From contig NZ_KE386491.1 of assembly GCF_000427405.1 (NCBI RefSeq), positions 1,719,001-1,783,000 of the forward strand: a DNA stretch of 64,000 nt, read 5' to 3'. The notes below the pieces were generated by a model. That model had not been told where the DNA came from. It did not search any database and saw only the letters and a list, made by a program, of their open reading frames with translations. This DNA comes from Flectobacillus major DSM 103. Its GTDB lineage: Bacteria > Bacteroidota > Bacteroidia > Cytophagales > Spirosomataceae. The position numbers and the translations under genes were made by a program. Below, piece after piece: positions 15,980 to 22,963 of this stretch. The first letter of the stretch is position 1, and each line of letters opens with the position of its first letter.

Positions 15980-16726
15980 TTATTTCAGGGCATAACCGAT
16001 ATACCCACCGTCTACTAGCAATTCTGTTCCAGTAATGAAACTTGCATTGTCAGAAGTCAAAAACAAAACGGCTTTTGCAATTTCGTCAGGATTGCCCATT
16101 CGTTGTAAAGCTATGGTTGTGGCAAATTGTTTTTTAATGTTATCATCGGGTACTGCTTTATCAAAACCTTCGGTTTGGATTGGGCCGGGGCTGATAATAT
16201 TGACTCTGATTTTTCTGTCTGCCAATTCATTTGCAGCAATTTGGGCAATTTTATTTACTGCACCTTTGGTTGCAGCATATACACTTCCATTAACTTGGGC
16301 GGTTGTTGCAACGATTGAGGAGGTGAACAAAACCGAAGCACCATTGGCCAAATGTGGAATAAGTTTTTGTAATGTAAAGAAGTAACCTTTTGCATTTGTG
16401 TTGAATTGTGCGTCAAAGTCTTCTTCGGTTACTTGTTCAATAGGTGCAAATATGGCAATTCCTGCATTTAGGAAAAGAACATCCACTTTACTTCCGCTTT
16501 CTGCTATGGCTTTTTCCAATACTGCAATGCCAGCCAGGTTTGACGTGTCCGAAACAACTGTTTTTAGTTTTGGACTGTTGATTTTTGTTGCTGCTTTTTG
16601 CAAATTATCGGCACTTCTACTTGTTATCCAAACGCTTGCACCTGCGTCGATAAATGCTTGGGCGGTTGCAAATCCAATGCCTGTACTACCGCCAGTAATA
16701 ACTACGTTTTTGTTGATAAAACTCAT
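15980..16726 (-). CDS. Short-chain dehydrogenase/reductase (SDR)
   Basis: A 248-residue classical SDR oxidoreductase. The cofactor motif TGGSTGIG (residues 11-18), the NAG motif near 89, catalytic Ser in LFTSSIV near 135, and YAATK (catalytic Tyr and Lys) near 149-153 are all present, as is the PGPIQT segment. NAD(P)-dependent oxidation or reduction of an unknown substrate, in the cytoplasm. Upstream it has a minus-strand -7 box (TACTTTTG, 16757-16764) and the GTTAC-N5-GTAAC operator shared with the HxlR gene, so it is the probable HxlR target. Confidence 0.93.
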   Translation of the reverse strand: MSFINKNVVITGGSTGIGFATAQAFIDAGASVWITSRSADNLQKAATKINSPKLKTVVSDTSNLAGIAVLEKAIAESGSKVDVLFLNAGIAIFAPIEQVTEEDFDAQFNTNAKGYFFTLQKLIPHLANGASVLFTSSIVATTAQVNGSVYAATKGAVNKIAQIAANELADRKIRVNIISPGPIQTEGFDKAVPDDNIKKQFATTIALQRMGNPDEIAKAVLFLTSDNASFITGTELLVDGGYIGYALK

Positions 16727-16756
16727 TTTTAGGGTTATTTTAATTGTTTGACATCA

Positions 16757-16793
16757 CAAAAGTAGAAGGTGTTTGTTACTTTTGGTAACTTTG
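16757..16793. promoter_or_regulatory. SDR promoter and duplicated HxlR operator
   Basis: Minus-strand TACTTTTG (16757-16764) serves the SDR gene. Operator GTTAC-TTTTG-GTAAC lies at 16775-16789, and a plus-strand TAACTTTG at 16786-16793 points to a gene that is no longer there. The block from GTTAC to the ATG is nearly the same as at 15418-15480. Confidence 0.6.
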
Positions 16794-16833
16794 TGCCGAA
16801 TAATAACAGTAACATCGGTGTAACTAAGTAACA

Positions 16834-16863
16834 ATGGATGGTAAAGCAAATGGTGTGGGATAG
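16834..16863 (+). pseudogene. Remnant start of a second HxlR gene
   Basis: ATG GAT GGT AAA GCA AAT, then a stop after ten codons. It follows a copy of the HxlR promoter and leader (ATAACAGT...AAGTAACAATGGAT). The intact gene at 15478 starts ATG GAT TGT AAA ACA AAA. So an HxlR gene once stood here divergent to the SDR gene, the normal order for such pairs. Confidence 0.55.
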
Positions 16864-16938
16864 GAGTAGACAACAGAAATACAAACTCCTTAGAATAAGG
16901 TTTGCCAAAGAGCCAAATTATTACAATTGTAGCCAGAA

Positions 16939-16983
16939 TTGAGCCTTACAGAAAAATAAAATGAACCTTACAGCAAAGTAAAA
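16939..16983 (+). promoter_or_regulatory. Direct-repeat AraC operator upstream of the AraC gene
   Basis: Two direct repeats, TTGAGCCTTACAGAAAAATA and TGAACCTTACAGCAAAGTA, start 22 bases apart (core GARCCTTACAG at 16941 and 16963). The second core begins 36 bases before the -7 box TAAATTTG (16999-17006). The same arrangement is found at 17864-17929. Confidence 0.7.
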
Positions 16984-17031
16984 CGGGAGTATTTATTTTA
17001 AATTTGTACGCTAATAACATCCAAAAAATAT

Positions 17032-17859
17032 ATGGACTTACAACAAGACGAGGCCTTCCAAACGCTAAGCTACTCTGGTATTTTTCTTTCGTGTTTCTCT
17101 CAGTATGGCGTGCATTGTGTGCATTCAAAACCCGAGCATGTTTTGGTGTATTTATATTCTGGTGAGCAGGTGATTGAAGATAGAAACAAAAAGATAAAAT
17201 TGCAGGCAGGCGAATGTGCTTTTGTAAGAAGAGACCACCGTTTGAAAATGTACAAAAACAGCAAAGGCGACGATTTGTACAAAGGTATTTCAATGGTTTT
17301 TCGACGCGAGGTATTGCGTGATTTTTATAGCAAAATGAATAAATCGGCAATGCCTACCGATGTGAAGATTTCGGATAAGAAGGTGTTTAAACTACAACCG
17401 ACACCTGCTATTCAAAGCTTGTTTCAGGCTCTTACGCCTTATTTTGACAATAACGTCAAGCCCACCGAAGCTGTTATTCAATTGAAGGTATTAGAAGGTA
17501 TTTATGCTTTATTGAATAGCAATGAACAGCTTTATCCTATTCTTTTTGACTTTGCCGAACCTTGGAAAATAGACCTTTTGCCATTTCTGAATAATAATTA
17601 TATGGAAGAACTGACTATGGAACAATTGGCTTCATTTACTGGTAGAAGTTTAGCGACTTTCAAAAGAGATTTTAAGAAAATAAGTAATCTCACACCTCAA
17701 AAATGGCTTATCAAAAAACGGCTAGAAATGGCTTATATCCAACTAAAAGAAGAAAAAAGAAAAGTGCAGGAGGTATGCACTGAAGTAGGATTCAAAAACC
17801 TGTCGCATTTTTCTACTGCATTTAAAAAACAGTATGGAATACCTCCTACAGAAATTTAA
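17032..17859 (+). CDS. AraC-family transcriptional regulator
   Basis: A 275-residue regulator. Residues 1-170 form a cupin-like sensing domain (ERLKMYKNS-like strand region, GECAFVRRDHRLK). Residues 175-275 form the two helix-turn-helix motifs, MEQLASFTGRSLATFKRDFK and VQEVCTEVGFKNLSHFSTAF, ending KKQYGIPPTEI, the AraC signature. Matching direct repeats lie before its own promoter and before the following acetyltransferase gene, so it likely controls both. The AraC protein at 31533-32351 is a close relative in its C-terminal half (TGRSL-TFKRDF, VGFENLSHFS). Confidence 0.92.
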   Translation: MDLQQDEAFQTLSYSGIFLSCFSQYGVHCVHSKPEHVLVYLYSGEQVIEDRNKKIKLQAGECAFVRRDHRLKMYKNSKGDDLYKGISMVFRREVLRDFYSKMNKSAMPTDVKISDKKVFKLQPTPAIQSLFQALTPYFDNNVKPTEAVIQLKVLEGIYALLNSNEQLYPILFDFAEPWKIDLLPFLNNNYMEELTMEQLASFTGRSLATFKRDFKKISNLTPQKWLIKKRLEMAYIQLKEEKRKVQEVCTEVGFKNLSHFSTAFKKQYGIPPTEI

Positions 17860-17863
17860 AATT

Positions 17864-17929
17864 GAGCTTCACAGAAAAGTAGTTTGAGCCTCACAGCAAA
17901 GTTGTTGTGGGGCTTTGTTTTTAGCTTTG
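17864..17929 (+). promoter_or_regulatory. Second AraC operator with promoter for the acetyltransferase operon
   Basis: Direct repeats TTGAGCTTCACAGAAAAGTA and TTGAGCCTCACAGCAAAGTT have cores starting at 17864 and 17886 (22 bases apart). The -7 box TAGCTTTG (17922-17929) starts 36 bases after the second core. Repeat spacing and distance to the -7 box are the same as at the AraC promoter. Confidence 0.75.
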
Positions 17930-17952
17930 CAGGGTAGAAATCATCAGAAACC

Positions 17953-18513
17953 ATGGAAGCAACCAATATATTTGAACGACTAAAAAACGGGGAAACAATT
18001 TCGCCAAACGATAGTGATGCCTATAAAATGCGAGACGCATCGTTTGCCACCAAAGTATTGCTGGTACAAATGAACCAGTCGGCTAATCCTGCCGAAATCA
18101 GGAGTATTCTTAGTCAAATTACCCAAACAGAAATAGATGAAAGTGTAACTGTATTTACACCATTGTATATCAACTACGGCAAGCATACCCAAATAGGAAA
18201 AAATGTATTTATCAATTTTGATTGTGTTTTTTTGGATTTGGGGGGTATTACTATCGAGGACAATGTCCTAATTGCTCCCAACGTCAGACTGCTGTCGGAA
18301 GGACATCCTATCCACCCAACCGAAAGACAATCTTTAAAAGTAGCTCCGATTCATATCAAAAAAAATGCTTGGATTGGAGCAAACGCTACTATTCTACAGG
18401 GTGTAACTATTGGCGAAAATGCGGTAGTTGCAGCAGGTGCGGTGGTGTCGCAAGATATTCCTGATAACGTGATTGTAGGTGGTATTCCTGCCAAAATTAT
18501 GAAAGAAATATAA
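17953..18513 (+). CDS. Sugar O-acetyltransferase (Maa/LacA-like, left-handed beta helix)
   Basis: A 186-residue hexapeptide-repeat acetyltransferase. An N-terminal Mac domain-like helix region (residues 1-55) is followed by hexapeptide turns ([35 protein letters not shown] with the catalytic His, [20 protein letters not shown]), ending in [11 protein letters not shown]. Such enzymes form trimers and move acetyl from acetyl-CoA to sugars such as maltose or galactosides. First gene of a three-gene operon (10- and 6-base gaps) behind the AraC operator. Confidence 0.9.
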   Translation: MEATNIFERLKNGETISPNDSDAYKMRDASFATKVLLVQMNQSANPAEIRSILSQITQTEIDESVTVFTPLYINYGKHTQIGKNVFINFDCVFLDLGGITIEDNVLIAPNVRLLSEGHPIHPTERQSLKVAPIHIKKNAWIGANATILQGVTIGENAVVAAGAVVSQDIPDNVIVGGIPAKIMKEI

Positions 18514-18523
18514 ACCCATATCA

Positions 18524-19564
18524 ATGATGAAACACATAACAACTGTAGTCTTTATGGCTATTCTATTTATCAATAATTTATTCGGTCAATCAAAATCTAA
18601 TACCATGAATACAACTAATGAATATTATACTTTTGTATTAAGCGACAAAGTAACCAGACAGAGGGTGAATTTTAAAAATCGTTATGGTATCAAGCTTTCA
18701 GGAGATTTGTATGTGCCTAAAAACAGCACTACCTCTTTGGCAGCCATTGCTATTTGTGGGCCTTTCGGAGCAGTAAAAGAACAATCGTCTGGGTTGTATG
18801 CCAATCAAATGGCAGAACGAGGGTTTATTGCATTGGCATTTGACCCGTCTTATACAGGTGAAAGCGGCGGCGAACCAAGAAATCTGGCCTCCCCAGAAAT
18901 CAATAGCGAAGATTTTAGTGCGGCGGTTGATTTTTTAGGTATTCAAAAAAATGTAGATAGACATAAAATCGGCATTATCGGTATTTGTGGCTTTGGCGGT
19001 TTTGCTTTAAATGCAACGGCTATTGATAAAAGGGTGAAGGCTGTTGCCACTACCAGTTTGTACGATATGACCAGAGTAATATCAAGGGGTTATAATGATG
19101 TGGTTACTTTGGCACAACGTACCCAAACTTTAGAACAATTAGGACAACAACGCTGGAAAGATGCTGAAAATGGGAGTCAGGCAGAGGGTAATCGTAATTT
19201 ACCTGAAAAACTCCAAGGAAATGAACCGCCCTTTGTAAAACTGTATTTTGATTATTATCGTACACCAAGAGGATTTCATAAGCGGTCTTTGAACTCCAAT
19301 GGAGCTTGGTTAGCAACAAACGCATTAGCATTTATGAATATGCCTATTCTTAATTATGTAAAAGAAATTTCGCCAAGACCAATGTTGTTGATTGCAGGAG
19401 ATAATGCCCATTCACGTTATTTTAGCGAAGATATTTACCAAAATGCTGCTGAACCCAAAGCGTTAATGATTATTCCAGATGCAGTCCATGTAGACTTGTA
19501 CGATAAATTAGATAAAATTCCTTTCGATAAACTGGATACTTTTTTCAAAGAACATTTAAAATAG
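18524..19564 (+). CDS. Secreted alpha/beta hydrolase with a Cys nucleophile
   Basis: A 346-residue protein with an N-terminal signal peptide (ends LFGQ at about residue 22). The rest is an alpha/beta hydrolase of the YcjY/dienelactone-hydrolase-like group: oxyanion region ICGPFGAVKEQ, nucleophile elbow GICGFGG (Cys in place of Ser), acid AGDNAHSRYF and His in PDAVHVDLYD. A Cys nucleophile is known in dienelactone hydrolases. The substrate is unknown. It lies in the AraC-linked operon, 10 bases after the acetyltransferase and 6 before the cyclophilin-like gene. Confidence 0.85.
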   Translation: MMKHITTVVFMAILFINNLFGQSKSNTMNTTNEYYTFVLSDKVTRQRVNFKNRYGIKLSGDLYVPKNSTTSLAAIAICGPFGAVKEQSSGLYANQMAERGFIALAFDPSYTGESGGEPRNLASPEINSEDFSAAVDFLGIQKNVDRHKIGIIGICGFGGFALNATAIDKRVKAVATTSLYDMTRVISRGYNDVVTLAQRTQTLEQLGQQRWKDAENGSQAEGNRNLPEKLQGNEPPFVKLYFDYYRTPRGFHKRSLNSNGAWLATNALAFMNMPILNYVKEISPRPMLLIAGDNAHSRYFSEDIYQNAAEPKALMIIPDAVHVDLYDKLDKIPFDKLDTFFKEHLK

Positions 19565-19570
19565 AATACG

Positions 19571-20038
19571 ATGAGACAAATAGTAATGTTGATGCTGGCT
19601 TTGATGTCTATTTTGGTGAGTAGTGCTTCTTCTTGTAGTAAGAACGATATTGAACCCATTCATATAGAAAATAATATACCTATGACAAACGGTAAAATTA
19701 CAATAAAGGTTAATAGTCAGGTGTTTACAGCAACACTTTTAGACAACAATGCGGCAAAAGCATTGAAAGAAATGTTGCCCTTGACCATCAATATGGTTGA
19801 ACTAAACAACAACGAAAAGTACTACGACTTACCCAACAGTCTGCCAACCAATCCGTTCAATCCCATAACAATCAACAATGGCGATTTAATGCTATATGGT
19901 TCTAAAACTTTAGTGCTATTTTACAAAACCTTTTCAACATCGTATAGCTACACAAAATTAGGTACAGTAAATGATACTACAGGTTTGGCATCGGCATTAG
20001 GTTCAGGCAACGTTACCGTTACTTTTGCATTGGAATAA
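19571..20038 (+). CDS. Cyclophilin-like fold lipoprotein
   Basis: A 155-residue protein with a lipoprotein-type signal (VSSASSCSKN, likely lipidated Cys22). The mature part matches the cyclophilin-like domain: ITIKVNSQVFTATLLDNNAA, LPLTINMVELNNNEKYYDLP, ITINNGDLMLYGSKTLVLFYK, YTKLGTVND, ending NVTVTFALE. These proteins keep the fold, but prolyl isomerase activity is not established. Last gene of the AraC-linked operon. The hairpin at 20101 follows. Confidence 0.85.
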   Translation: MRQIVMLMLALMSILVSSASSCSKNDIEPIHIENNIPMTNGKITIKVNSQVFTATLLDNNAAKALKEMLPLTINMVELNNNEKYYDLPNSLPTNPFNPITINNGDLMLYGSKTLVLFYKTFSTSYSYTKLGTVNDTTGLASALGSGNVTVTFALE

Positions 20039-20100
20039 TAACCACACAGAGCGGTTGCACTACTCAATTTTGTAGAACCTAAGCCAACATATAATACCCC

Positions 20101-20132
20101 CGACCTTGTTTAAAGCGATTTGAGCAAGGTCG
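20101..20132. terminator. Hairpin after the AraC-linked operon
   Basis: CGACCTTG/CAAGGTCG stem with a 16-base loop that can pair further (TTTAAA region). Located 63 bases after the cyclophilin-like gene. Related in sequence to the hairpins at 15901 and 22317. Confidence 0.5.
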
Positions 20133-20140
20133 AGGTTGGT

Positions 20141-20221
20141 TGGTAAATTTGCAATAGGAGGGCTTTTAAGCACAGATAACAAAATCTCACCTTTTGCAAA
20201 TTACTCTTGCTATTGGGCCGT
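20141..20221 (-). repeat. Degenerate attC-like relic
   Basis: Left part TAAATTTGCAATAGGAGGGC plus TTTTAAGCACAGA. Right part CACCTTTTGCAAATTACTCT plus TGCTATTGGGCCG. Its order and loop words (TTTTAAGCACAG) match the array sites, but the arms pair poorly. It is probably a worn copy outside both arrays. Confidence 0.4.
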
Positions 20222-20247
20222 CGATGATTTGTCTACTGCAAAAAAGT

Positions 20248-21126
20248 CTAAGCTCCTCGTCCAAAACCAACGGTATCACGATATACTTGAGGCGAAATAT
20301 CGGCATTAGTTTTAAAGAAACGACTAAAATAATATTCGTCCTGATAACCGAGTTCGTAGGCAATTTCTTTAATAGCCTTGTTGGTAAGGTACAGTTCTCG
20401 TTTAGCTTCTATGATTATTCTTTCAGCTATTAAATCAGTTAAAGTTTTATTAAAGTGGGTTTTGGTTATTTTGGCTAGGGCATTTGCTGATATATTCAAA
20501 ATCTCGGCATAATCACTTGCCGAATGTTTAGTTTTAAACTCTTTTTCAATGGCATTTTTCAATTTTTGAAGAATAAACGGCTCTTTTTGTTCATCTATAG
20601 CTTGTAACGCCTTGGGTTCTTGTTCTGTTTTTAGGCGTGATGCCGTTATTAAAAATATCTTCAAATAGGAAATTAATAATTCGTCTTGAGCTAATGCAGG
20701 ATTTTGCACTTCGGTTTTCATTTGGCTCATTAACATCTTGAATGTTGAAGCAGTATGTTCATCAATAGTAATAAATGGCGGATTATATATATTGTTAAAC
20801 AATACTCCGTTGCAAGCTACTTCGGCTTGGTGCTTATGTATACAAAAAAAATCGGGATGAAACTGTAATGCAACCCCCATCAACGCATTATTGCTATGTA
20901 ACATAAAAGGCTGATAGGGTGAAAATGCAAACAAGCAATTTTCGTAAAAATCATACTCCGAAAAATCTGCTTTTACTTTTCCAGTGCCTTGAGTAAGCCA
21001 AATAAGCGAATAATAATTATTGCGTTGAATATGGTCGAAATGGCTATTGTCTTCAAACGAAAATAACTTGAATGCTAAGTTTCCATTTTGAGGATTTACT
21101 AAGGTAAAAGCTGATTGGTTGCTCAT
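20248..21126 (-). CDS. AraC-family transcriptional regulator
   Basis: A 292-residue regulator with an N-terminal cupin-like part (SLIWLTQGTGKVKADFSEYDF, FSPYQPFML) and a C-terminal pair of helix-turn-helix motifs (SASDYAEILNISANALAKIT; AIKEIAYELGYQDEYYFSRFF), ending SPQVYRDTVG. Third gene of a minus-strand operon: AhpD-like, DUF1348, then this gene 12 bases later. Direct repeats spaced 21 bases before the operon (22212 and 22233) are its likely autoregulatory operator. Confidence 0.92.
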   Translation of the reverse strand: MSNQSAFTLVNPQNGNLAFKLFSFEDNSHFDHIQRNNYYSLIWLTQGTGKVKADFSEYDFYENCLFAFSPYQPFMLHSNNALMGVALQFHPDFFCIHKHQAEVACNGVLFNNIYNPPFITIDEHTASTFKMLMSQMKTEVQNPALAQDELLISYLKIFLITASRLKTEQEPKALQAIDEQKEPFILQKLKNAIEKEFKTKHSASDYAEILNISANALAKITKTHFNKTLTDLIAERIIIEAKRELYLTNKAIKEIAYELGYQDEYYFSRFFKTNADISPQVYRDTVGFGRGA

Positions 21127-21138
21127 TGTACATAAATA

Positions 21139-21555
21139 TTATTTTAGTCTTCGTTCTGTTTCTTGAATAGGCAAGTCATTGATACTTGCCAACCTTTTTT
21201 GCATATAACCATTTTCGTCAAACTCCCACAGCTCGTTACCATAGCTGCGAAACCATTGCCCTGTGTGGTCATGCCATTCGTATTCAAAGCGTACAGCCAT
21301 TCTATTTTCACGAAACCCCCAGAGCTCTTTTTTTAATTTGTAAGATAATTCTATTTCCCATTTTTTGTTCAAAAATTGTTTTACTTCTTCTCTTCCGTTG
21401 ATAAATTCGGTTCGGTTTCTCCATTCGGTATCCACCGTGTAGGCCATACAAACTTTTTCGGGGTCTTTAGTATTCCAAGTATCTTCGGCCAATTGTACTT
21501 TTTGCAATGCTGTTTCCAGCGTAAATGGAGGCAGTGGGAGTCGTTGATTTTCCAT
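21139..21555 (-). CDS. DUF1348 protein (NTF2-like fold)
   Basis: A 138-residue protein of the DUF1348 group, which adopts the SnoaL/NTF2-like fold: [20 protein letters not shown], then [40 protein letters not shown] and [17 protein letters not shown] start at the ATG at 21553-21555 (MENQRL), as in the family. A 14-codon extension upstream exists but is not conserved in style. Members often lie beside regulators and peroxidase-like genes. No reaction is established. It sits between the AhpD-like and AraC genes of one operon. Confidence 0.88.
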   Translation of the reverse strand: MENQRLPLPPFTLETALQKVQLAEDTWNTKDPEKVCMAYTVDTEWRNRTEFINGREEVKQFLNKKWEIELSYKLKKELWGFRENRMAVRFEYEWHDHTGQWFRSYGNELWEFDENGYMQKRLASINDLPIQETERRLK

Positions 21556-21611
21556 ATTTTCTTGGTTAGCAAGAGGCCATGCCGATATGTCTAACACAGC
21601 CTCTTTTATGA

Positions 21612-22145
21612 TTAAATGGCCTTGGCCAAAGGGAAGTCAATCTCAACTTTTGTAATAGCGTGTACATAATTCATGGCTGTTTTTTCAGCAACCAGAAAAA
21701 CAAGTTCTATCACTTGACCTTTGGTATAACCTGCATCAACAAAAGCGTCTATCGTTGCTGTTGAAGCGAACCCTTTTGTTGTTGTAATTTCTTTTGCCAG
21801 AACAACCAAGGCATTTAATTTACTGTCAAAGGAAGCATTCCCTTTTCTTATTTCAATAGTTTGTTCTTCGGTTAAACCATTCATCGTACCTAACAACGTA
21901 TGTGCCGATTGGCAGTAATAACATTCATTTACTTGACTTACCACTAAGTTAATAACCTGTTTTTCTTTGTTTGAAAACGTAGTTTTAGCATTTTGAAAGG
22001 CAAGGTAATTGCCTAATGCCGTGTCTGACAACGCCATTACGGCATAAAGATTCGGAACCATTCCTAATCCTTTTTTGAGATTATCAAAAATTTCTTGATT
22101 GTTTGCAGAAACCTCGCCTCTGCTTGGAACATTAAAATTTGTCAT
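21612..22145 (-). CDS. AhpD-like carboxymuconolactone decarboxylase-family protein
   Basis: A 177-residue helical protein with the AhpD redox motif ECYYCQSAH (two Cys and a His) near residues 94-102. It also shows [15 protein letters not shown] before it and the [15 protein letters not shown] ending. In this family the CxxC motif takes part in thiol peroxidase activity or its recycling. A role in oxidative or electrophile defence is likely. First gene of the operon with DUF1348 and AraC genes. Confidence 0.9.
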   Translation of the reverse strand: MTNFNVPSRGEVSANNQEIFDNLKKGLGMVPNLYAVMALSDTALGNYLAFQNAKTTFSNKEKQVINLVVSQVNECYYCQSAHTLLGTMNGLTEEQTIEIRKGNASFDSKLNALVVLAKEITTTKGFASTATIDAFVDAGYTKGQVIELVFLVAEKTAMNYVHAITKVEIDFPLAKAI

Positions 22146-22211
22146 TTTTCACCTTTTTTAGTTATGCCATTATTGACTATGCAAAGATGCAAGGACAGAA
22201 CGTGCCTAGAA

Positions 22212-22242
22212 ATGGAGAATTAAAGCAAGAAGATGGACAATT
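22212..22242 (-). promoter_or_regulatory. Probable AraC operator of the AhpD operon
   Basis: ATGGAGAATT (22212) and ATGGACAATT (22233) are direct repeats 21 bases apart, a spacing typical of AraC-type sites. They lie about 23 bases upstream of a near-consensus minus-strand -7 box (CATCTTTG, 22182-22189). Confidence 0.5.
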
Positions 22243-22316
22243 TTTTCAGCATCAAAAAACTATCTTTATCCAAAAACTACATAAGCAATCGAAATCTACT
22301 TATCACTACAAAAAAT

Positions 22317-22345
22317 AACCTCGCTTAAATGGTATTAAACGAGGT
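22317..22345. terminator. Hairpin of the ACCTCG type
   Basis: ACCTCGCTTAAAT pairs with TTAAACGAGGT across a short loop. It is nearly the same as the hairpin at 15901. It lies between the divergent promoter region of the AhpD operon and the second cassette array. Confidence 0.45.
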
Positions 22346-22398
22346 AGGGGAGATATATTATGAGCGTTTTAGTAAAATTGAGTTGGGCAATGTATAGC

Positions 22399-22540
22399 CT
22401 AACGATGAGTTATGACATTTTTGGGCTTGATAAACAGCAGATTTTTAGCATAAATGTTTAATAAATGCACTATTGTTTGTTTATGCACAAAAGTTTCATA
22501 GAAGCACGTCAGCCCCATTGCGGCAATACCTTGTTAGTGG
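22399..22540 (-). repeat. attC-like palindrome closing array 2
   Basis: Left part CTAACGATGAGTTATGACAT plus TTTTGGGC. Right part CAGCCCCATTGCGGCAATAC plus CTTGTTAGTGG. The loop holds AAGTTTCATAGAAGCACGTC, also found in site 10. It lies downstream of the DUF4236/kinase cassette. Confidence 0.65.
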
Positions 22541-22604
22541 TTTGTCCTTCTTGTCTATATGTTAGTTGTTCGTTTATTTTATCGGTCGTGGTGCGTTGCT
22601 TGGT

Positions 22605-22660
22605 GGCACATTTGCAAAACTTGGCTTTAGCGTTGGCTTGTACGGTTTTGCAAATGTACC
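22605..22660. repeat. Inner palindrome of the kinase cassette tail
   Basis: GGCACATTTGCAAAAC and GTTTTGCAAATGTACC pair with one mismatch around a 24-base loop. Related words (CACATTTGC, ACGTTGGCTTTG) occur upstream of the vWA gene near 26270-26310. Its function is unknown. It could be a second recombination-site-like fold or an RNA hairpin at the operon end. Confidence 0.5.
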
Positions 22661-22675
22661 ATCCAAAGTGTTGGG

Positions 22676-22963
22676 TTATAAACTTTTCTGTTTCCACCAA
22701 TGTTCTGTGTTCTGATTATATTGTGTCATTCTGGGTTTTTGAATGGTCTTTTGTTGCTCGTTCGGTAAAGTATTTTTGCCTGATAAGTACTTTAAAAAAT
22801 ACAATCCAGTTCCAGGTATTCCAATGCTTAAATATTTTCGTCCCGTTGGTGATATTCCAATTCTAAATCCAGAAATACCCCAATTCATTCCAATACCTCC
22901 TTTAGAAAGTGTCGTCCTAATCGGACCAAAGTGAAATATTTTTCTAAAAACCCAACTCGTTAT
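22676..22963 (-). CDS. DUF4236 protein with an apparent ATA start
   Basis: The frame upstream of the first ATG (22888) holds the missing family start: SWVFRKIFHFGPIRTTLSKG, then GIGMNWGISGFRIGISPTGR, as in DUF4236 proteins (FRK-x-F-x-x-GP-x-R-x-x-LSK-x-GIG). The only place for a start before it is ATA (22961-22963), overlapping the TAA of the kinase gene as ATAA. A coupled ATG/TGA overlap changed to ATA/TAA would explain this. Length is about 95 residues. Function of DUF4236 is unknown. It ends with a hydrophilic tail. Confidence 0.65.
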   Translation of the reverse strand: MTSWVFRKIFHFGPIRTTLSKGGIGMNWGISGFRIGISPTGRKYLSIGIPGTGLYFLKYLSGKNTLPNEQQKTIQKPRMTQYNQNTEHWWKQKSL

